This document shows positions 61,501 through 64,000 of a stretch of DNA of 64,000 nucleotides, piece by piece; positions within the stretch are counted from its first letter, which is position 1; every line of letters begins with the position of its first letter. Below the pieces are notes generated by a model. That model was not told where the DNA came from. It saw nothing but the letters and a program-made list of their open reading frames with translations, and did no database searches. The stretch comes from Bacteroidia bacterium (GTDB lineage Bacteria; Bacteroidota; Bacteroidia; 2-12-FULL-35-15), in NCBI GenBank assembly GCA_030654175.1, contig JAURXZ010000008.1, positions 365,426 to 429,425 of the forward strand, given 5' to 3'. Both the position numbers and the translations under genes were made by a program.

Positions 61501-64000
61501 TGTATAAATATGGTGTGTGCCGGAACCGATAGTTGTATCGGCAGGAGAACCATCTCCATAGTTCCAGATATATTCAGTTGTTCCCTGACCGTGGTCAATT
61601 ACAAAGAAAACTTTATCTCCAGGACAAGAAGGGTTTTGAATACCTTTTACTTCTAAATATTCGCTTACCGGGCTATTGTTTAAAACCTGAACTGTTGCGA
61701 ATATTGTAGTAGAGTCACCACATCCGTTTTTTACTTTACATGAAACGGTTTTTATTCCAACTGTTGTGAAAGCATGTTGAATATCTTCACCTGCTGTGGT
61801 AAGGGTAGTTCCATCTCCGAAATCCCAGGCATAGGATTGGAAACCATTTTGATTAAGTTTAAAATGAATTAGATCATTTGGACAAGAACTTGTACTTGGG
61901 TCTGTATTAATACTTAAGCCACTATAAAAAGAGCCTGTAATTCCCACCACAATAGTTCCATAAAGGATTGTGTCTTTTCCACAGGCATTAGTGATTTTAA
62001 CATAATAAGTATAGGTTGCAGCCGCTGAATAAGCATGGTGTGCATTACCCTGACTACTTGAAATGCTATCTCCATCTCCAAATTTCCAGAAATAGTTTGA
62101 GTATCCCCATGGAGCATTAAAGTTTACCTGGTCATTTGGACAAGAAGGATTAGGACCTGCCTCCACTTTGAACCATGAATCGGTAGAAAAACCAACATTG
62201 TTTTTTATTTCCAGGATGGTGTATAAGGTAGTATCCTGTCCGCAGCCATTCGTAATTTTCACCGATACAGTATATACTTGTAAAGAGGTTCCGTAAGTAT
62301 GATTGTAATGTCTGTCATTAGAAGTTACCAGAGCTGTACCATCTCCAAAATTCCAAAGATAATTAGTGTAGCCTCCAGGTGCTTCAAAGCCTACATTTGA
62401 GTTTGGACAAGCAGGGGAGTTTACGTTTAATCTAAAATCGGGGTAATTTGGGAAAGGGGCACTGTTAATTATCTGTATGGCTTTATATAAAATTGTATCA
62501 TTTCCACATCCATTGATAATTTTTACTGAAACAGTAAAAGTTCCAATATTGGCGAATATATGTGTATTAAAATTATCCGTTGTATTGGCCACAAAACCAT
62601 CTCCAAAATTCCACTGATAATTTGAATATCCACCGGGTGCATTAAATCCAACATTATCGCTTGGACATGCAGTATTTAATCCTGTTTCTAATTTAAACCA
62701 CGATTGATTTGGAAAAGGAGCAGAGTTAGTTATTGCCAATGTAGAATATAAAGTGGTATCGTTTCCACAAGAGCTGGTTATTTTTACAGAAACATTGTAA
62801 GTTGAAAGCGAGCTATTGTAAAAATGGTTATTCTGATTATTATTTGTTGTTACAACTGGAGAACCATCTCCGAAATTCCATTGATAATTGCTATATCCGG
62901 CCGGTGCATTTAAGCCAACGTATGAATTCGGGCAAGAAGGAGAATTAACATTTAAATTAAAATTGTTGTTTGGCCAGGGAGCAGTACTGCTAATAAGTAC
63001 CGTTGAGGTTAACGTTGTATCGTTTCCACAAGGGCTGGTTATTTTTACGGAAGCGGTATATGTTGTTAGTGTATTGTCGTAGGTGTGATTCGTAAAATTA
63101 TTAGTAGTTGTTACCAAAGGGGTACCGTCACCGAAATTCCATACATAATTATTGTACCCCCCCGGTGCATTAAATCCTAAATTTGAATTAGGGCACGATA
63201 ATGATGGATTTTGTAGTTTAAAATCAGGATAATTTGGGAATGCAGGCGTGTTTGAGATAACAACTGTCATGTTTGTGGTGCCTGATTTGCCGCAGCCATT
63301 TGTTACTGTTAAGGATACATTTTTTGTTCCGTTAGTAGTGTATAAATGCTGTGGATTCTGAACGTTTGAAGTTCCTCCATCACCAAAATTCCATGAATAA
63401 GTAGAATAAGCATTTGTGCTAAAATTGATCGGAACTGCAGTACATGAAACGTTGCTATTTGTCCAGGCATTAGGATGAGGATAAACACCAGTAGCAACAT
63501 AAATGTTTTTAGTTAATGTTTGATTTCCACATTGACCTCCGTTTGTCACGAGTGTTATCGTTTTTGTTCCTATTGAAGCATATGCATGGCTTGGGTTAAA
63601 ATCATTTGAGATTGGACTGCCATCGCCAAAATTCCATATTGCTGAATTAGGCATTCCTTGACCATTCACATTAAAACTAATGATATCATTCACACAAGCG
63701 GAATCAGCAGCATTAATTGAAAAACCGTTAACCTGAACGTTACAGTTGTTGCAGTTAGAAGGAGAAATCGGATTATTATTAGCATCAAAAACGTTTATGA
63801 CTGCATTATAATACCCAGCGTTAAAAAATTGGTGCGTTATTGTAGTTGAAAAAGGCACAGTATCACGAAATATGGGACTTCCGTCTTGGAAATTCCATTC
63901 ATATCGGTATTCACCAGCGTAGTTACCGGTAAGATTATACGTTACCGTAAGGGGAGCACATCCTTGAGTGGGACTGGCATTTAAAAAAAGCTGTGCAAAC
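58597..64000 (-). CDS. Giant secreted PKD/SprB-repeat adhesin with T9SS type A domain (5' end outside window)
   Basis: The frame stays open to the window edge; the visible part has 1800 residues. A GTG at 63858 is internal, not the start. The first visible residues read FAQ then LFLNASPTQGCAPLTVTY, so a signal-peptide cleavage site lies at the very edge and only about 20 codons are missing. Twelve PKD-like domains carry WNFGDG-type cores (the first WNFQDG). Then follow six SprB repeats (pattern C.G..G.A......GG..P.TY.W), a fibronectin-like region with Cys, and a type A sorting domain (TIYPNPAKDNVTI...KKLVVN). A surface adhesin or gliding-associated role is inferred from similarity in architecture to SprB-type proteins. 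Confidence 0.9.
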   Translation of the reverse strand, partial: FAQLFLNASPTQGCAPLTVTYNLTGNYAGEYRYEWNFQDGSPIFRDTVPFSTTITHQFFNAGYYNAVINVFDANNNPISPSNCNNCNVQVNGFSINAADSACVNDIISFNVNGQGMPNSAIWNFGDGSPISNDFNPSHAYASIGTKTITLVTNGGQCGNQTLTKNIYVATGVYPHPNAWTNSNVSCTAVPINFSTNAYSTYSWNFGDGGTSNVQNPQHLYTTNGTKNVSLTVTNGCGKSGTTNMTVVISNTPAFPNYPDFKLQNPSLSCPNSNLGFNAPGGYNNYVWNFGDGTPLVTTTNNFTNHTYDNTLTTYTASVKITSPCGNDTTLTSTVLISSTAPWPNNNFNLNVNSPSCPNSYVGLNAPAGYSNYQWNFGDGSPVVTTNNNQNNHFYNSSLSTYNVSVKITSSCGNDTTLYSTLAITNSAPFPNQSWFKLETGLNTACPSDNVGFNAPGGYSNYQWNFGDGFVANTTDNFNTHIFANIGTFTVSVKIINGCGNDTILYKAIQIINSAPFPNYPDFRLNVNSPACPNSNVGFEAPGGYTNYLWNFGDGTALVTSNDRHYNHTYGTSLQVYTVSVKITNGCGQDTTLYTILEIKNNVGFSTDSWFKVEAGPNPSCPNDQVNFNAPWGYSNYFWKFGDGDSISSSQGNAHHAYSAAATYTYYVKITNACGKDTILYGTIVVGITGSFYSGLSINTDPSTSSCPNDLIHFKLNQNGFQSYAWDFGDGTTLTTAGEDIQHAFTTVGIKTVSCKVKNGCGDSTTIFATVQVLNNSPVSEYLEVKGIQNPSCPGDKVFFVIDHGQGTTEYIWNYGDGSPADTTIGSGTHHIYTTPGAKTVTVLAKNACGMTKTITMVQNVSTTISPSLIGDDGKKTFGFPGGDGNNTTAGCAGDAIVFYFMGDAANNVWDFGDGNTGTATEHVLIDGGDGVFPVTIIKHVFGVNGSYNVSLTLTNNCGNSVTDSISLNIGGNQVVNGELVTSPPPYTTCAPIDFLAFGGANYAWNFGDGATLSSSSPTASHTFAADSVYVVTVVITNGCGNSATYSKSVNVNGAGGPAVTLTSSTSPTCGGGNNGSATISVANGQEPYTYLWNDPNAQDSSTVTNLAAGIYYATVTDNIGCASTFAVSITSPAPIVLSATSTQSACGSATGTATASVTSGGTSPFTYLWTGGSTAATATGLSYGLYTVTVTDFNGCTSTANVSVSEAGTATITLNTVSDAGCNGGSDGAVNITIAGGTAPFTYAWSNGAITQNLSNIPAGTYSLIVTDAGSCKATFNATVGQADSMSVSVTPVVSPTCGNFDGSTTATVTGGTTPYTYLWDSNAGNQATQVATGLPAGTYSVTVTDGNGCTQTGEISLSNSNAPIITAVVSDVTCNNLGNGSINITITGGTSPYLKTWNVAPPQTNNEDLTALIPGNYFIFVDDAQGCTSVRSYTITQPALLVATATSTGATCGSNNGTSTVTTTGGNTIATYSWTSGDATQTATGLALGSNSVIVTDVKGCVASATTTVALEVITPSICMVTVDEESVNNLIYWDKTSYTAVDSFIVYREVSTALYKRIGAVAYDSLSVFTDTTRNVGPANGDPNTGTYRYKLQLLDSCGNYSALSPYHNTIYILDIGSGQFSWNVPYTIEGEPNPVTNYNLICDTAGLNTWFVVGTVAGTQTLAVDANFADHTNNPVWRVKTDWGISCDPTRAPVSTTRSNKKAGIMIGIQSIETLNTAVTIYPNPAKDNVTIELSSLTQNAQLKIVNVLGQTVFNEIIIASQGKKVKQINTSSFAKGVYTVVIETNTEKVLKKLVVN

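Noticed and set aside
63856-63858. GTG as start of the giant adhesin
   Set aside because: The frame is open further right and reads a PKD domain and a signal-peptide end (FAQ); the GTG is internal.

Overview
The window is AT-rich chromosomal DNA from a member of the Bacteroidota. The support is several surface proteins ending in type IX secretion system (T9SS) sorting domains of both type A and type B, a PorT-like T9SS component beside ubiE, Bacteroidota-restricted families (DUF4783, DUF5686, FISUMP), menaquinone synthesis, a heptose kinase and lpxD for LPS, and candidate promoters of the form TAnnTTTG instead of Shine-Dalgarno-rich leaders. Genus cannot be fixed from the sequence. A complete fatty-acid beta-oxidation operon plus a methylmalonyl-CoA mutase subunit fits a free-living heterotroph better than a gut fermenter. 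No rRNA, tRNA, CRISPR array, transposase or prophage was seen.

Layout. 1-5.4 kb: cytosine-deaminase-like enzyme (cut by the edge), a FISUMP lipoprotein-like gene, rpsA, cvfB and a small membrane protein. 5.7-11.4 kb: an FAD enzyme and the minus-strand series aminotransferase, rfaE1, ubiE, porT. 11.6-15 kb: plus-strand LOG-family enzyme, two small envelope-type proteins and the methylmalonyl-CoA mutase catalytic subunit. 15.3-30.2 kb: a secretome block with four large T9SS substrates (a delta-60 repeat protein, a zinc metalloprotease, two PKD proteins with near-duplicate C-terminal halves), interrupted by glyA and an NlpC/P60 hydrolase. 30.4-42.9 kb: housekeeping genes (two methyltransferases, a DUF5686 outer-membrane protein, rlmD, rocD, IMPACT protein, M42-like peptidase, rlmH, DUF4783-nadC, BrkB-like protein, ogt). 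43-49.5 kb: a marR-fadN-fadA-fadE operon. 49.7-55.2 kb: lpxD, acyltransferase, D-Ala-D-Ala dipeptidase, yajQ, aspS. 55.3-64 kb: a propeller-sensor PP2C phosphatase, then an adhesin of more than 1800 residues with PKD and SprB repeats that runs off the right edge.

The most unusual content is between genes. (1) The four-helix-bundle (S23/IVS-type) gene inside the fad operon is bounded by 33-nt inverted repeats pairing at 31 of 33 positions. The architecture recalls 23S rRNA intervening sequences, but it sits between two fad coding regions; a hairpin of the same sequence words without a gene lies just after fadE. (2) A dispersed ~90-bp element occurs four times with conserved flanking blocks, while its two internal stems change sequence and keep pairing. 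(3) Other intergenic regions carry hairpins built from short repeated words; some run into coding regions and create false N-terminal extensions (ubiE, the dipeptidase). (4) A perfect 13-2-13 palindrome lies next to the marR promoter and looks like the operator of the fad operon.
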